Position numbers and translations under genes: made by a program. This document shows positions 53,897-63,073 of a stretch of 64,000 nucleotides of DNA, one piece after another. The notes beneath the pieces were generated by a model. That model worked only from the letters and a program-made list of their open reading frames with translations, had not been told where the DNA came from and did no database searches. The stretch comes from Thermoleophilia bacterium (GTDB taxonomy: Bacteria > Actinomycetota > Thermoleophilia > Solirubrobacterales > 70-9): NCBI GenBank assembly GCA_016650125.1, contig JAENWT010000002.1, positions 62,001-126,000 on the forward strand. Direction: 5' to 3'. Position 1 is the first letter of the stretch; every line of letters begins with the position of its first letter.

Positions 53897-54691
53897 TCAG
53901 GGCTTGAGGCGGTGGCCGGTTGAGAACAGGTACTGGGACCAGCTGACCAGGACGATCGTGATCACGGCGACGATCGAGAGTGAGATCAGCGGGTTGACGT
54001 CACTTGAACCGAGGAAGCCGTAACGGGTGGCGTCGACCACGTAGAAGAGCGGGTTGAAGTGGGAGACCTGCTCCCAGGGGGTGCCGAGTCGGCTGACCGA
54101 ATAGAAGACACCGCCGAGGAAGATCAGCGGCAGGATCACGATGTTGTTGATGAAGGACTGGTTGTCCCAGGACTCGGCGTAGACGCCGACGATGATGCCG
54201 AGTGTGCCGAAGGCGGTGGTCAGCAGCAGCACGGCCAGCAAGGCTTCGGCGGGGTGGACGAACGGCGCGCCGGTGATCGGCAGGGCGAATGCCGTGAGCA
54301 CGACGCCGATCATCAGCGAGCGCATCGCGCCACCGATCAGGTATCCGAGGTGGACGTGCCAGGCCGGCATCGGGGCCGAGAGGATGTCGTCGAGGTACCG
54401 GTCGTTACGCGCCTGGAAGATCGTGCTCGAATTGTTCGAGTAGGCGGCCTGGGCCATCGCCATCGCGATCAGTCCGGGCACGATGTAGACCCGGTACTCG
54501 AAGCCGTTGATCTCGGAGATGCTGTTGCCGAGCGAAAGCCCGAACACCACCATGAAGAGCAGGGCAGCGATCACCGGGGCGAGGATCGTCTGCTTCCAGA
54601 GCTTGAGCACGCGGTGACATTCGCGGCGGGAAAGCCACGCGAGTCCGCGCCACGGATGTGGCTCGGCCTGAACCGGGGGCATCGGGGTCAA
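53897..54691 (-). CDS. ABC-2 type exporter permease
   Basis: A 264-residue integral membrane protein with six helices of the ABC-2 type (NodJ/DrrB-like). The central QARNDRYLDDILSAPMPAWH and LPLIFLGGVFYSVSRLGTPW are the family signatures, the latter near the end with the consensus FLSGxxFP-like turn. It should pair with the ATPase at 55578 to export a lipid, polysaccharide or drug. Its start overlaps the stop of the dehydrogenase gene by 4 nt. The gene order ATPase, dehydrogenase, permease is unusual. Confidence 0.9.
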   Translation of the reverse strand: MTPMPPVQAEPHPWRGLAWLSRRECHRVLKLWKQTILAPVIAALLFMVVFGLSLGNSISEINGFEYRVYIVPGLIAMAMAQAAYSNNSSTIFQARNDRYLDDILSAPMPAWHVHLGYLIGGAMRSLMIGVVLTAFALPITGAPFVHPAEALLAVLLLTTAFGTLGIIVGVYAESWDNQSFINNIVILPLIFLGGVFYSVSRLGTPWEQVSHFNPLFYVVDATRYGFLGSSDVNPLISLSIVAVITIVLVSWSQYLFSTGHRLKP

Positions 54692-55581
54692 CCCTTGCCG
54701 TCTGCTTCTTCGCGCAGGACTTCGATGATCGCCGAATGGTCCCGGCCGCCGCGATCGGTCTGGACCAGCCGGTCGAGCGACTGATGGGCGAGCCCGAAGG
54801 CCTCAATCGGAGTGCCCGACGACTCCGCGAGCGCTTCGACGATGCGGGCGTCCTTGGCATGGAGCTCGGCCTTGAAACCGGGGTCGAAGTTGCCTTCCAG
54901 CATGCGCAGGCCGTGGTTCTGGAGCACGCTGCTGTCGGCGGAACCGCCGGTCACCGCCTCCCGCATGACGGCGGGGTCGATCAATCCGGAGCGTTCAGCG
55001 AGGAGGAGGGCCTCCGCGACCGCCCGCACGTTGCTGCCGACCAGGAGCTGGTTACAGGCCTTGGCCACTTGACCGGCACCACAGGGCCCAACGTGGGTCA
55101 CACGCTCTCCCACGACTTCCAGCAGGGGCCTGGCGCACTCGAAGCCGTCATCGGTCCCGCCGGCCATGACCGAGAGCGTCCCTGCGATCGCCCCGGCTTC
55201 ACCTCCGGAGACGGGAGCGTCGACAAAGCCGATCCCCTGCTCCTTGAGGCGAGCGGCGATCTCGACCGTCGTGCCCGGGTCGATCGTGCTCATGTCGATC
55301 ACCAGCCCCTTGAATCCATCGGCCGACGCGACGCCGTTTTCGCCGAATAACACCAGCTCGACGTCGGGCGTGTCCGGCACGTTGAGGAAGACGACGTCGC
55401 AAGCCGCGGCGACTTCGGCCGGCGTCTCGCCGTACACGGCGCCGCGCTCGACCAGGGAGTCCGCCTTCGAGGCCGTCCGGTTGTTGACGACAAGCTCATA
55501 TCCGGCGTCGATCAGGTTCGAGGCCGCGGCGTGTCCCATGATGCCGAGTCCGATGTAACCGACCCTTTTCTTGCCGCTCAT
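54688..55581 (-). CDS. NAD(P)-dependent beta-hydroxyacid dehydrogenase
   Basis: A 297-residue enzyme of the 3-hydroxyisobutyrate/tartronate-semialdehyde (GarR/GlxR) family. The Rossmann motif GYIGLGIMGHAAASNL starts at residue 8, the substrate loop FVDAPVSGGEAGAIAGTLSV is near 120, and the catalytic lysine lies in GQVAKACNQLLVGSN near 170. Typical substrates are 2-hydroxy-3-oxopropionate, 3-hydroxyisobutyrate or related beta-hydroxyacids. It overlaps both neighbouring ABC transporter genes by 4 nt each, which ties its expression to the exporter. Cytoplasmic. Confidence 0.9.
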   Translation of the reverse strand: MSGKKRVGYIGLGIMGHAAASNLIDAGYELVVNNRTASKADSLVERGAVYGETPAEVAAACDVVFLNVPDTPDVELVLFGENGVASADGFKGLVIDMSTIDPGTTVEIAARLKEQGIGFVDAPVSGGEAGAIAGTLSVMAGGTDDGFECARPLLEVVGERVTHVGPCGAGQVAKACNQLLVGSNVRAVAEALLLAERSGLIDPAVMREAVTGGSADSSVLQNHGLRMLEGNFDPGFKAELHAKDARIVEALAESSGTPIEAFGLAHQSLDRLVQTDRGGRDHSAIIEVLREEADGKG

Positions 55582-56345
55582 GCTCGCGCCGCCTCTTCTG
55601 CCAGGGCGATCTTGCCGCCGGCCACCGTCTTCAGGTAGACCTCTTCGAGTGTCTCCACGCCGTGGGTGTCCTTGAGCCCCGCGGCAGTGTCGCGGGCGAC
55701 GATCCTGCCGCCGCTGATCAGGGCGATCTCGTCGCAGAGGGCTTCGGCCTCTTCCAGGTAATGGGTCGTCAGGAGGATCGTGGTGCCCTGCTCGTGGAGC
55801 ACGCGGATGTAGCTCCAGAGTTCATGGCGAAGTTCGAGGTCGACCCCGGCGGTCGGTTCGTCGAGAATCACCAGGTTCGGCCGGTGGAGCAGCGCCCGGG
55901 CCAGCAGCAGGCGGCGCCGCATGCCGCCCGAGAGCTTGGGCGCGACGACGTCACGCTTGGCGCTCAGGTCGAAAGCGTCGATCATCTGCTCGGCGCGGCC
56001 GCTGGCCTCGGCCCGGTCCATGCCGTAATAGCCACCGTGGTAGAGCAACGTCTCGTACACCGTCAGGAACTTGTCGAGGTTCGGCTCCTGCTCGGCGATG
56101 CCGATCATCCGGCGGGCCATCATGCCGCCTCCGGGGTTGCCGAAGACGCGGATCTCGCCGCTGGTTGGGCGGACCAGGTTGCAGACCGCGCCGATCAGGG
56201 TGGTCTTGCCGGCGCCGTTCGGACCGAGCAGCCCGAAGAAGCTGCCGTCCGGCACCTCGAGGTCGAGATCGTCGAGCGCGAGGGTGCCGTCCCCGTACCG
56301 TTTGGTCAGGCCTTTGATGTCGAGGGCGGCTGGAGTCGGGTTCAT
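55578..56345 (-). CDS. ABC-2 type exporter ATP-binding protein
   Basis: A 255-residue ATPase of the DrrA/NatA type. Walker [13 protein letters not shown] is near residue 40, signature KLSGGMRRRLLLARAL near 138, Walker B LVILDEPTAGVD near 158, and the switch histidine in LLTTHYLEEAEAL near 193. It is the first gene of a three-gene unit with the dehydrogenase and the ABC-2 permease, all joined by 4-nt overlaps. Its start is only 16 nt from the divergent CoA transferase start, so the promoters must overlap or lie inside the coding regions. Confidence 0.93.
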   Translation of the reverse strand: MNPTPAALDIKGLTKRYGDGTLALDDLDLEVPDGSFFGLLGPNGAGKTTLIGAVCNLVRPTSGEIRVFGNPGGGMMARRMIGIAEQEPNLDKFLTVYETLLYHGGYYGMDRAEASGRAEQMIDAFDLSAKRDVVAPKLSGGMRRRLLLARALLHRPNLVILDEPTAGVDLELRHELWSYIRVLHEQGTTILLTTHYLEEAEALCDEIALISGGRIVARDTAAGLKDTHGVETLEEVYLKTVAGGKIALAEEAARA

Positions 56346-56361
56346 CCGTCACCATGTTGAC

Positions 56362-57510
56362 ATGAGTGCTCTGGATGGTCTTCTGGTCGCTGACTTCAGC
56401 CGGGTCCTGGCCGGCCCGCTGACGGCGATGACCCTCGGGGACCTGGGCGCCGACGTGATCAAGGTCGAGTCGCCGGCCGGAGACGAAACCCGCTCCTGGC
56501 AGCCGCCGACCGACGACCAGGGCCGCGCCACCTACTTTCTCACCGTCAACCGGAACAAGCGATCCGTGGTCCTCGACCTGAAGGACCCGGTCGACCTGGG
56601 GCTGGCCCAGGAGCTGGCCCGCCGGGCCGATGTCCTGATCGAGAACTTCAAGCCGGGCACCATGGACCGTTTCAAGCTCGACTACGAGACGGTGTCGATG
56701 GGGAACCCCGGCATCGTCTACTGCTCGATCTCCGGCTTCGGCGAGGCCGGCGGTCGCGAGCTGCCTGGCTACGACCCGCTGGTCCAGGCCCTGAGCGGCC
56801 TGATGTCGGTGACCGGGCCGGCCGAGGGCGGTGGCCACAAGGTGGGCGTCGCCCTGGTCGACGTGATCGCGGGGCTGAACGCGGCCACCGGCATCCTGGC
56901 GGCCCTCAGGGCGCGGGACCGGGACCGGGTCGGCCAGCGGGTGTCGATCGACCTCCTGTCGACGGCCCTCGCCGCGCTCGCGAACCAGGGCTCGTCCTAC
57001 CTGAACACCGGGGTGTCGCCGTCCCGCCTAGGCAACGTCCATCCGAGCATCGAACCGTTCAGCACCTATGAATCCGCGACCGGGCCGATCATGATCTGCG
57101 CCGGCAACGACCAGCAGTTTCAGCAGCTCGCGACCACGATCGGAGCCCCGTCGCTGATCGAGGACCCGCGGTTCCGCACGAACTCCGACCGGGTCACCAA
57201 CCGGGACGAGCTACGGGTCGAGCTGGAATCCCGCCTGCAGCTGGACTCCTCCGATTACTGGGCCGGGGTGCTGGGCGATGCCGGGGTCCCGGCGGGGCCG
57301 GTCAACGACGTCGAAGGGGGCTACAAGCTCGCCGAATCGCTCGGACTCGACCCGGTCGACGAGATCGATGGCATAAGGACCGCCCGCTCCCCGATCAACC
57401 TCTCCGCGACCCCGGCCGAGACCCGGTCGGCGCCACCGGCGATCGACGGGCAGGGGGAAGAAATCCGAGCCTGGCTCAGTTCACGCCGCCCCGGGAACAA
57501 CCGGCAGTGA
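56362..57510 (+). CDS. CaiB/BaiF-family CoA transferase
   Basis: A 382-residue class III CoA transferase. LDGLLVADFSRVLAGPLTAM at the N-terminus, GADVIKVESPAGDETR near 30, and the stretch NRNKRSVVLDLKDP near 65 are family signatures. The catalytic aspartate is expected in PGYDPLVQALSGLMSVTG, and GVALVDVIAGLNAATGI follows. It moves CoA between carboxylic acids such as carnitine, bile-acid or racemisable 2-methylacyl compounds; the specific pair is not predictable. ATG 56362 is the only start that preserves the conserved beginning. The stop codon lies inside the left arm of a family B palindrome. Confidence 0.92.
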   Translation: MSALDGLLVADFSRVLAGPLTAMTLGDLGADVIKVESPAGDETRSWQPPTDDQGRATYFLTVNRNKRSVVLDLKDPVDLGLAQELARRADVLIENFKPGTMDRFKLDYETVSMGNPGIVYCSISGFGEAGGRELPGYDPLVQALSGLMSVTGPAEGGGHKVGVALVDVIAGLNAATGILAALRARDRDRVGQRVSIDLLSTALAALANQGSSYLNTGVSPSRLGNVHPSIEPFSTYESATGPIMICAGNDQQFQQLATTIGAPSLIEDPRFRTNSDRVTNRDELRVELESRLQLDSSDYWAGVLGDAGVPAGPVNDVEGGYKLAESLGLDPVDEIDGIRTARSPINLSATPAETRSAPPAIDGQGEEIRAWLSSRRPGNNRQ

Positions 57511-57545
57511 AATTGGTCCCTCAGGAGGCAATTTCACTGCCAGTC
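57501..57545. repeat. Palindrome, family B copy 2
   Basis: Arms ACCGGCAGTGAAATTG (57501-57516) and CAATTTCACTGCCAGT (57530-57545) pair with one mismatch around a 13-nt loop, the same loop length as at 23775-23821. The TGA stop of the CoA transferase (57508-57510) lies in the left arm. GTCGGTTTT follows about 3 nt after the right arm, so it may work as terminator. Confidence 0.82.
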
Positions 57546-57600
57546 CGTCGGTTTTCGGGTCTGACCTGACCTGAAACCGGCCAGATGCCACACTCCCTGT

Positions 57601-58590
57601 GTGGATCTGACCCAGCTCGAAACCACTATGGCCGAACTCGGCCAGCCCGCCTACCGGACCGGACAGGTCTGGGAGTGGCTGGCGCGCGGGGCCGATTCGT
57701 TCGACGAGATGAGCAACCTGCCGGCGGAACTCCGCACGCAGCTCGCCGACAAGCTGCCGGTCTCCACCCTCGAAGTCGAGGATTCGGCGCTCTCGGTCGA
57801 CGGCACCGAAAAGGCCCTCTTCCTGACCGCTGACCAGCGGCCGGTCGAGGCGGTGCTGATGCGCTACCGCGACGGTCGCCGCTCGCTCTGCCTCTCGAGC
57901 CAATCGGGCTGCCCGCTCACCTGCACCTTCTGCGCGACCGGAAAGATGAAGTTCGGCCGCAACCTGACCGAGTCGGAGATCCTCGACCAGGCGCTGCACT
58001 TCCGCCGGATCGAACCGGTCAACCACACCGTCTTCATGGGCATGGGCGAGCCGATGATGAATCTCGACAACGTGCTCGCTGCATGCGAGAAGCTGCCCGA
58101 GATCGGCATCGCCAACTCCCACACGACGATTTCGACCGTCGGCTGGCTGCCCGGCATCCAGCGAGTGACGCACGAAGGCCCCGCGGTCCGGCTCGCGCTC
58201 TCCCTCCACGCGCCGAACGACGCCCTGCGCTCGCAGATCATGCCGGTCAACGACAAATACTCGATGAATGAGGTGGTCGACGCAGCCCGCGAGTGGCGCC
58301 ACGTGCGCAAGCGCAAGGTCTTCATCGAGTACCTGATGCTCGACGGGGTGAACGACAGCACCGAGCTCGCCCACGAGCTGGCCGACCTGCTGCTGCCGAA
58401 GAACGACTTCAAGGTCAACCTGATCCCGTACAACCCGAGCGGCAACGAGTACCAGGGCTCGCCGCGGGAGACGATCGAAAGTTTCCGTCAGAACCTGATG
58501 AAGCGCGGCATCCACGCCACGGTACGACTCACCCGCGGACGCGATATCGACGCCGCGTGTGGTCAGCTCGCAGCTAAAGCTGCGGCGTAG
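57601..58590 (+). CDS. rlmN: 23S rRNA/tRNA adenine-C2 methyltransferase RlmN
   Basis: A 329-residue radical SAM methyltransferase, starting at GTG 57601. The 4Fe-4S cluster motif CPLTCTFC lies near residue 103, followed by ATGKMKFGRNLTESEI; MGMGEPMMN near 144 and RLALSLHAPND near 195 bind SAM. The methyl-carrying cysteine is in GRDIDAACGQL at the C-terminus. It methylates A2503 of 23S rRNA and A37 of some tRNAs, which affects translational fidelity and antibiotic binding. Slightly shorter than E. coli RlmN (384), as is common in actinobacteria. Confidence 0.95.
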   Translation: MDLTQLETTMAELGQPAYRTGQVWEWLARGADSFDEMSNLPAELRTQLADKLPVSTLEVEDSALSVDGTEKALFLTADQRPVEAVLMRYRDGRRSLCLSSQSGCPLTCTFCATGKMKFGRNLTESEILDQALHFRRIEPVNHTVFMGMGEPMMNLDNVLAACEKLPEIGIANSHTTISTVGWLPGIQRVTHEGPAVRLALSLHAPNDALRSQIMPVNDKYSMNEVVDAAREWRHVRKRKVFIEYLMLDGVNDSTELAHELADLLLPKNDFKVNLIPYNPSGNEYQGSPRETIESFRQNLMKRGIHATVRLTRGRDIDAACGQLAAKAAA

Positions 58591-58641
58591 GACGGGCGAT
58601 AGGATATGAACGAGATTCCAGCCAACCAGGAAGGTAGTTCG

Positions 58642-58851
58642 ATGACGCCAAAGACTTACCTGCGTTCAGCAATCACGCTCACGGTTGTCATGTTTGCCCT
58701 TCTCCTCCTGCTGATTCTTATCGGTGCCAACATTGGCCCCGTAGAGCCCAGCATCTGGCTAGCAATCCTCGTAATCGGGCTCGTAATTCTTACGGTCGGC
58801 GGTGTGCGCTCATGGCTTCGCACTCGCTCGGTTGAACGGACTGCCTCTTAG
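58642..58851 (+). CDS. Small two-helix membrane protein
   Basis: A 69-residue protein with two hydrophobic helices (ITLTVVMFALLLLLILIG; IWLAILVIGLVILTVGG) and a basic C-terminal end. ATG 58642 is preferred since GGAAGG precedes it; ATG 58606 in the same frame is possible. Codon use is visibly less G/C-biased than in rlmN. The stop overlaps, tail to tail, the stop of the AAA ATPase gene. No known family. Confidence 0.6.
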   Translation: MTPKTYLRSAITLTVVMFALLLLLILIGANIGPVEPSIWLAILVIGLVILTVGGVRSWLRTRSVERTAS

Positions 58852-59981
58852 TCGCCAGTCTGAGCTTTCCAGCGCCGGCCGCGCCTGATCCAACGCGCAA
58901 GGAACGGGTCGTCAATCCGAAAGCCGCGCTTTTCGTTTGGACGGATTTCAAGCAGTACCCCGGAACCGGCCAAACGCTTCGCTGCCGTTTCTCCGGCTGA
59001 ACCGTTTGGCAGCCCGTACTTCTGAGTTGCTTCCTTTCCCCTCAAAGATTGAAGCCCATCTGCTGTTGCTTCGAGAATACGTCGCTCCAGCGTTGACGAA
59101 CGATCCCAGATGGCCCGGAATTCATCCTCTACATATGCTCCGGCGTCTTCCAATGCGGAATCGAGCAGATCGTCATCGGCTGAAGATTTCATTGGAACTT
59201 GATCCCAGAGGAGATGGGCCATGAGCATGGTTCGCTGAGGATGGCCGTCGGTAATTTCGAGGAAGCGATCCAGCACAGAGTCCATGCTCTTGCTTGTCTC
59301 GTCGAATCTCTCGCCGACAAAATCGGAGACGGCTTCATCCGAGAAGCGCCCGAGTTCCAAAGGGGCAGCCTGGTTGTAGAAGGGTCGCCCTTTGTCGGTG
59401 AAGAGTTCTCGCATCATTCCTGGGTGAGAACCGCTGAAGACGTATGTCACGTTGTCACCTTGGTGCTGGATGACGCTTCGAATCTGGGCATCGAGGTTCG
59501 CCGCTAGTACTTCCTGAAATTCGTCGAATACGACGAGCTGGCGGTTGCCCGTCTTTTCGAAGATCTTCTCGGGAAGCTTCAGCGAGTCAGTCAGAAGCTG
59601 CAACGAACCACCCTCACCACCGACACCGAGATTTCCACCCCCGACCGGACTCACCAATCCCGCAGTCCCCCCTCGCCTCCGGATGCTGGAAACCAGACGC
59701 GTGATTCGACTGTCGGGTAAGTCTGCGTATGCATCGCTGATTCTGTGAGCCAACTGTTCCAGGCTCGTCACGCCATAGAGGTCGACCAGGACTGCTCCGA
59801 AGCCCACCTTGTCCAGATGGCCGCAGAGTCGATAGAGCAGCGATGTCTTGCCATAGTCGCGTGGGGAAACCAGGCGGGTGTTGGTGCCGTCGTCGAACCG
59901 CTTAACTAGTTCTGCTAGTTCCTCAACCCGCCCAATTTGAGGTCCATCACGAAGGGGCCGGTCGAAAACAAAAGGATTCAT
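58848..59981 (-). CDS. AAA ATPase with C-terminal winged-helix-like domain
   Basis: A 377-residue P-loop ATPase of the archaeal-ATPase-like/STAND-related type. The Walker A segment reads SPRDYGKTSLLYRL near residue 36, with serine at the first glycine position; Walker B is RQLVVFDEFQEVL near 145. SGSHPGMMRELF near 180 is a sensor-like segment. The C-terminus holds a helical/winged region and the family ending IDDPFLARWIRRG. The product is soluble and its role is unknown; stand-alone members occur in mobile regions. The gene is A/T-richer than its surroundings, with less biased codons, suggesting acquisition. Start MNPFVFDRPL at 59981; palindromes lie just upstream. Confidence 0.82.
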   Translation of the reverse strand: MNPFVFDRPLRDGPQIGRVEELAELVKRFDDGTNTRLVSPRDYGKTSLLYRLCGHLDKVGFGAVLVDLYGVTSLEQLAHRISDAYADLPDSRITRLVSSIRRRGGTAGLVSPVGGGNLGVGGEGGSLQLLTDSLKLPEKIFEKTGNRQLVVFDEFQEVLAANLDAQIRSVIQHQGDNVTYVFSGSHPGMMRELFTDKGRPFYNQAAPLELGRFSDEAVSDFVGERFDETSKSMDSVLDRFLEITDGHPQRTMLMAHLLWDQVPMKSSADDDLLDSALEDAGAYVEDEFRAIWDRSSTLERRILEATADGLQSLRGKEATQKYGLPNGSAGETAAKRLAGSGVLLEIRPNEKRGFRIDDPFLARWIRRGRRWKAQTGD

Positions 59982-59999
59982 TGGGGCATCATAGCATGA

Positions 60000-60040
60000 G
60001 CGACTATCATATAGTCGCAAAATTGACTACATAGTAGTCA
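60000..60040. promoter_or_regulatory. Paired palindromes upstream of the AAA ATPase
   Basis: GCGACTAT-CAT-ATAGTCGC (60000-60018) is a perfect inverted repeat, and TGACTA-CATAG-TAGTCA (60024-60040) a second. Both share a GACTA core. They sit 19 nt upstream of the ATPase start, in an A/T-rich stretch between it and the end of ppa, so they look like an operator or promoter-proximal sites. Confidence 0.55.
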
Positions 60041-60046
60041 CGAAAC

Positions 60047-60550
60047 CTAGGACTTCTCTCCGGCTTCGATGTCGCGGAGACGCTGGCGCGACTCTTCGAG
60101 CACTTCCAGCGCGGCTTCCAACGGGTACCAGCCGTCGACCTCGACGTGCTTGCCTTCGGGCTGCTTGTAGACCGAGAAGAAATGGGCAATTTCTTCGCGT
60201 AATTGATCCGACAGCATGTCGAGGGTCTTGATGTAGCTCCAGTTGGGATCTTGCGAAGGCACGCAGAGGACCTTGTCGTCGATCTGGCCCTCGTCGGTCA
60301 TGCGGAAGAGGCCGATCGGGATCGAGGGGATGATGCAGCCCGGGAAGGTCGGCTCGGAGACGCAGACCATCGCGTCGAGCGGATCGCCGTCGGCGCCCAT
60401 CGTGTGCGGCACGAAGCCGTAGTCGACCGGGTAGACCATCGACGAGAACAGGAAGCGATCGAGAACGATCGCGCCGATCTCGGGGTCGTATTCGTACTTG
60501 TTGCGGGATCCCTTCGGGACCTCGATGAGGATGTTCAGCTGTTCCATCAT
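60047..60550 (-). CDS. ppa: Inorganic pyrophosphatase
   Basis: A 167-residue class A (family I) soluble pyrophosphatase, which hydrolyses pyrophosphate to drive biosynthesis. IEVPKGSRNKYEYD at the N-terminus and the metal-binding signature DGDPLDAMV near residue 54 are complete, followed by DEGQIDDKVLCVPSQDPNW. Length is normal for actinobacteria and E. coli (about 160-175). The start overlaps the stop of zwf by 4 nt, so it is the second gene of that operon. ATG 60550 and ATG 60547 are both possible. Confidence 0.95.
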   Translation of the reverse strand: MMEQLNILIEVPKGSRNKYEYDPEIGAIVLDRFLFSSMVYPVDYGFVPHTMGADGDPLDAMVCVSEPTFPGCIIPSIPIGLFRMTDEGQIDDKVLCVPSQDPNWSYIKTLDMLSDQLREEIAHFFSVYKQPEGKHVEVDGWYPLEAALEVLEESRQRLRDIEAGEKS

Positions 60551-61962
60551 TCCTTACTGTCGGGCTTCCAAGGCTCTTCCCAATGGCAGACGCCTTTGAC
60601 CAGGCGGTCCGCCTCGGTCGGCCCCCAGGAACCCTTCTCGTAAGGAAGGACTGGACTGGGTTTGTCGAGCAGAGGCTGCACGATACGCCACGTTTCGTCG
60701 ATTGCGTCGATGTGGGTGAAAAGCTCGGGCCGGCCGTGGATCGCGTCGTCGAGCAGCCGCTCGTACGGTTCGGGCTCGTCTCCGGGCTCCTTCTCGAAAA
60801 GCACCTCGAGGTCGGAGTTCTCGAAGGAGTCGACCCCGGCGGATTTCGTGATGAACCGCATCCGGGCGCCGGGGCTCGGGTCGATGCGCACGACCATCTC
60901 GTTGTGGCCGGGCTTGTCCTTGCCGAAGGCGATGTGCGGCGGCCGCTTGAAGACGACCCGCACCTCGGTCTGCTTCACCGGCAGGTTCTTGCCGGAGCGG
61001 ATGTAGAAAGGCACGCCCGACCAGCGCCAGTTGTCGATCGAGAGCTCGATCGCGGCGTAGGTTTCGGTGTTCGAATCGTCGGCGACCTCGGGGATGTCGA
61101 GGTAGCCGTCGTACTGGCCGCGCACGCACTTGGCCGGGTCGGCCGAGTTCATCGACTGGAAGAGGTTGAGCTTCTCGGACCGGATCGAATCCGGTTGGTT
61201 GCCGTTGGGCGGCTCCATCGTCACCAGGGCGAGCACCTGGAGCATGTGGTTCTGGATCACGTCCCGGATCGTGCCGACCCGGTCGTAGAAGGCCCCGCGG
61301 TCTTCGACGCCGAAGCTCTCGGCCATCGTCATCTGGATGTGGGAGACGTAGTTTCGGTTCCAGACCGGCTCGAGGATCGAGTTGGCGAAGCGCAGGTAGG
61401 TGATGTCCATCACCGGCTCCTTGCCGAGGTAATGGTCGATCCGCAGGATCTGGTCCTCGTGAAGCACCTCGGTCAGCTCCGTCTGGAGGGCCCGGGCCGA
61501 GGCGAGGTCGTGCCCGAACGGCTTCTCGATCACGAAGCGGCCGTTCGTGGCGAGACCGGCCTGGTCGAGAGCCTTGATGATCGGCGAGAAGAGCGGCGGT
61601 GGCACCTCGAGGTAAAAGAGCGGGTCCTTCGTGCCTTTCAGCTCGTCCTTGAGGACGTCGTAAGTCGTGCTGTCATCGAAGTTGCCGGCGACGAAGCGCA
61701 TGCGTCCGGCCAGCCGCTTGAAGATCTCCTCGTCGACCGGGCCGAGCGAGGCCTCGATCGATTCCCGGGCGCGCTGGCGCATTGTCTCGTGTCCCCAGTC
61801 GGTGCGACGCCCGACGCCGATGATCGGGCAATCGAGCTTGTTCCGGCGCTCGAGGCGATACAGGGCCCGGAAGGTCATCTTGCGGGCGAGGTCGCCCGTG
61901 ATGCCGAAAATCACCAGGGCGTCGGTGGTGGCGGCGGGGGGCGAAGTTCTGGTTCTGGTCAT
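60547..61962 (-). CDS. zwf: Glucose-6-phosphate 1-dehydrogenase
   Basis: A 471-residue NAD(P)-dependent enzyme of the oxidative pentose phosphate pathway. The coenzyme motif FGITGDLARKM is near residue 18, the substrate and catalytic site RIDHYLGKEPV near 170, and FVIEKPFGHDLASA near 145. The C-terminal beta-sheet domain includes WSGVPFYIRSGKNLP. ATG 61962 (MTRTRTSPP) is chosen since the Rossmann motif follows at normal distance; the frame is open to 62382 but overlaps gnd. Divergent to gnd and pgl, so the three steps to ribulose 5-phosphate are together, with ppa coupled downstream. Confidence 0.95.
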   Translation of the reverse strand: MTRTRTSPPAATTDALVIFGITGDLARKMTFRALYRLERRNKLDCPIIGVGRRTDWGHETMRQRARESIEASLGPVDEEIFKRLAGRMRFVAGNFDDSTTYDVLKDELKGTKDPLFYLEVPPPLFSPIIKALDQAGLATNGRFVIEKPFGHDLASARALQTELTEVLHEDQILRIDHYLGKEPVMDITYLRFANSILEPVWNRNYVSHIQMTMAESFGVEDRGAFYDRVGTIRDVIQNHMLQVLALVTMEPPNGNQPDSIRSEKLNLFQSMNSADPAKCVRGQYDGYLDIPEVADDSNTETYAAIELSIDNWRWSGVPFYIRSGKNLPVKQTEVRVVFKRPPHIAFGKDKPGHNEMVVRIDPSPGARMRFITKSAGVDSFENSDLEVLFEKEPGDEPEPYERLLDDAIHGRPELFTHIDAIDETWRIVQPLLDKPSPVLPYEKGSWGPTEADRLVKGVCHWEEPWKPDSKE

Positions 61963-62037
61963 TCCGGCAGCGTACCTGCAACCGCGATTCATCCCACGGT
62001 CCACGTGGGGTCCCTCTCTGCGGACTAAGATGGCGCC

Positions 62038-63063
<1,026 letters not shown>

Positions 63064-63073
63064 GATTGAGGCG

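Noticed and set aside
60583-62028. 481-codon plus-strand open frame opposite zwf
   Set aside because: Antisense shadow of glucose-6-phosphate dehydrogenase, without recognisable motifs or ribosome site.
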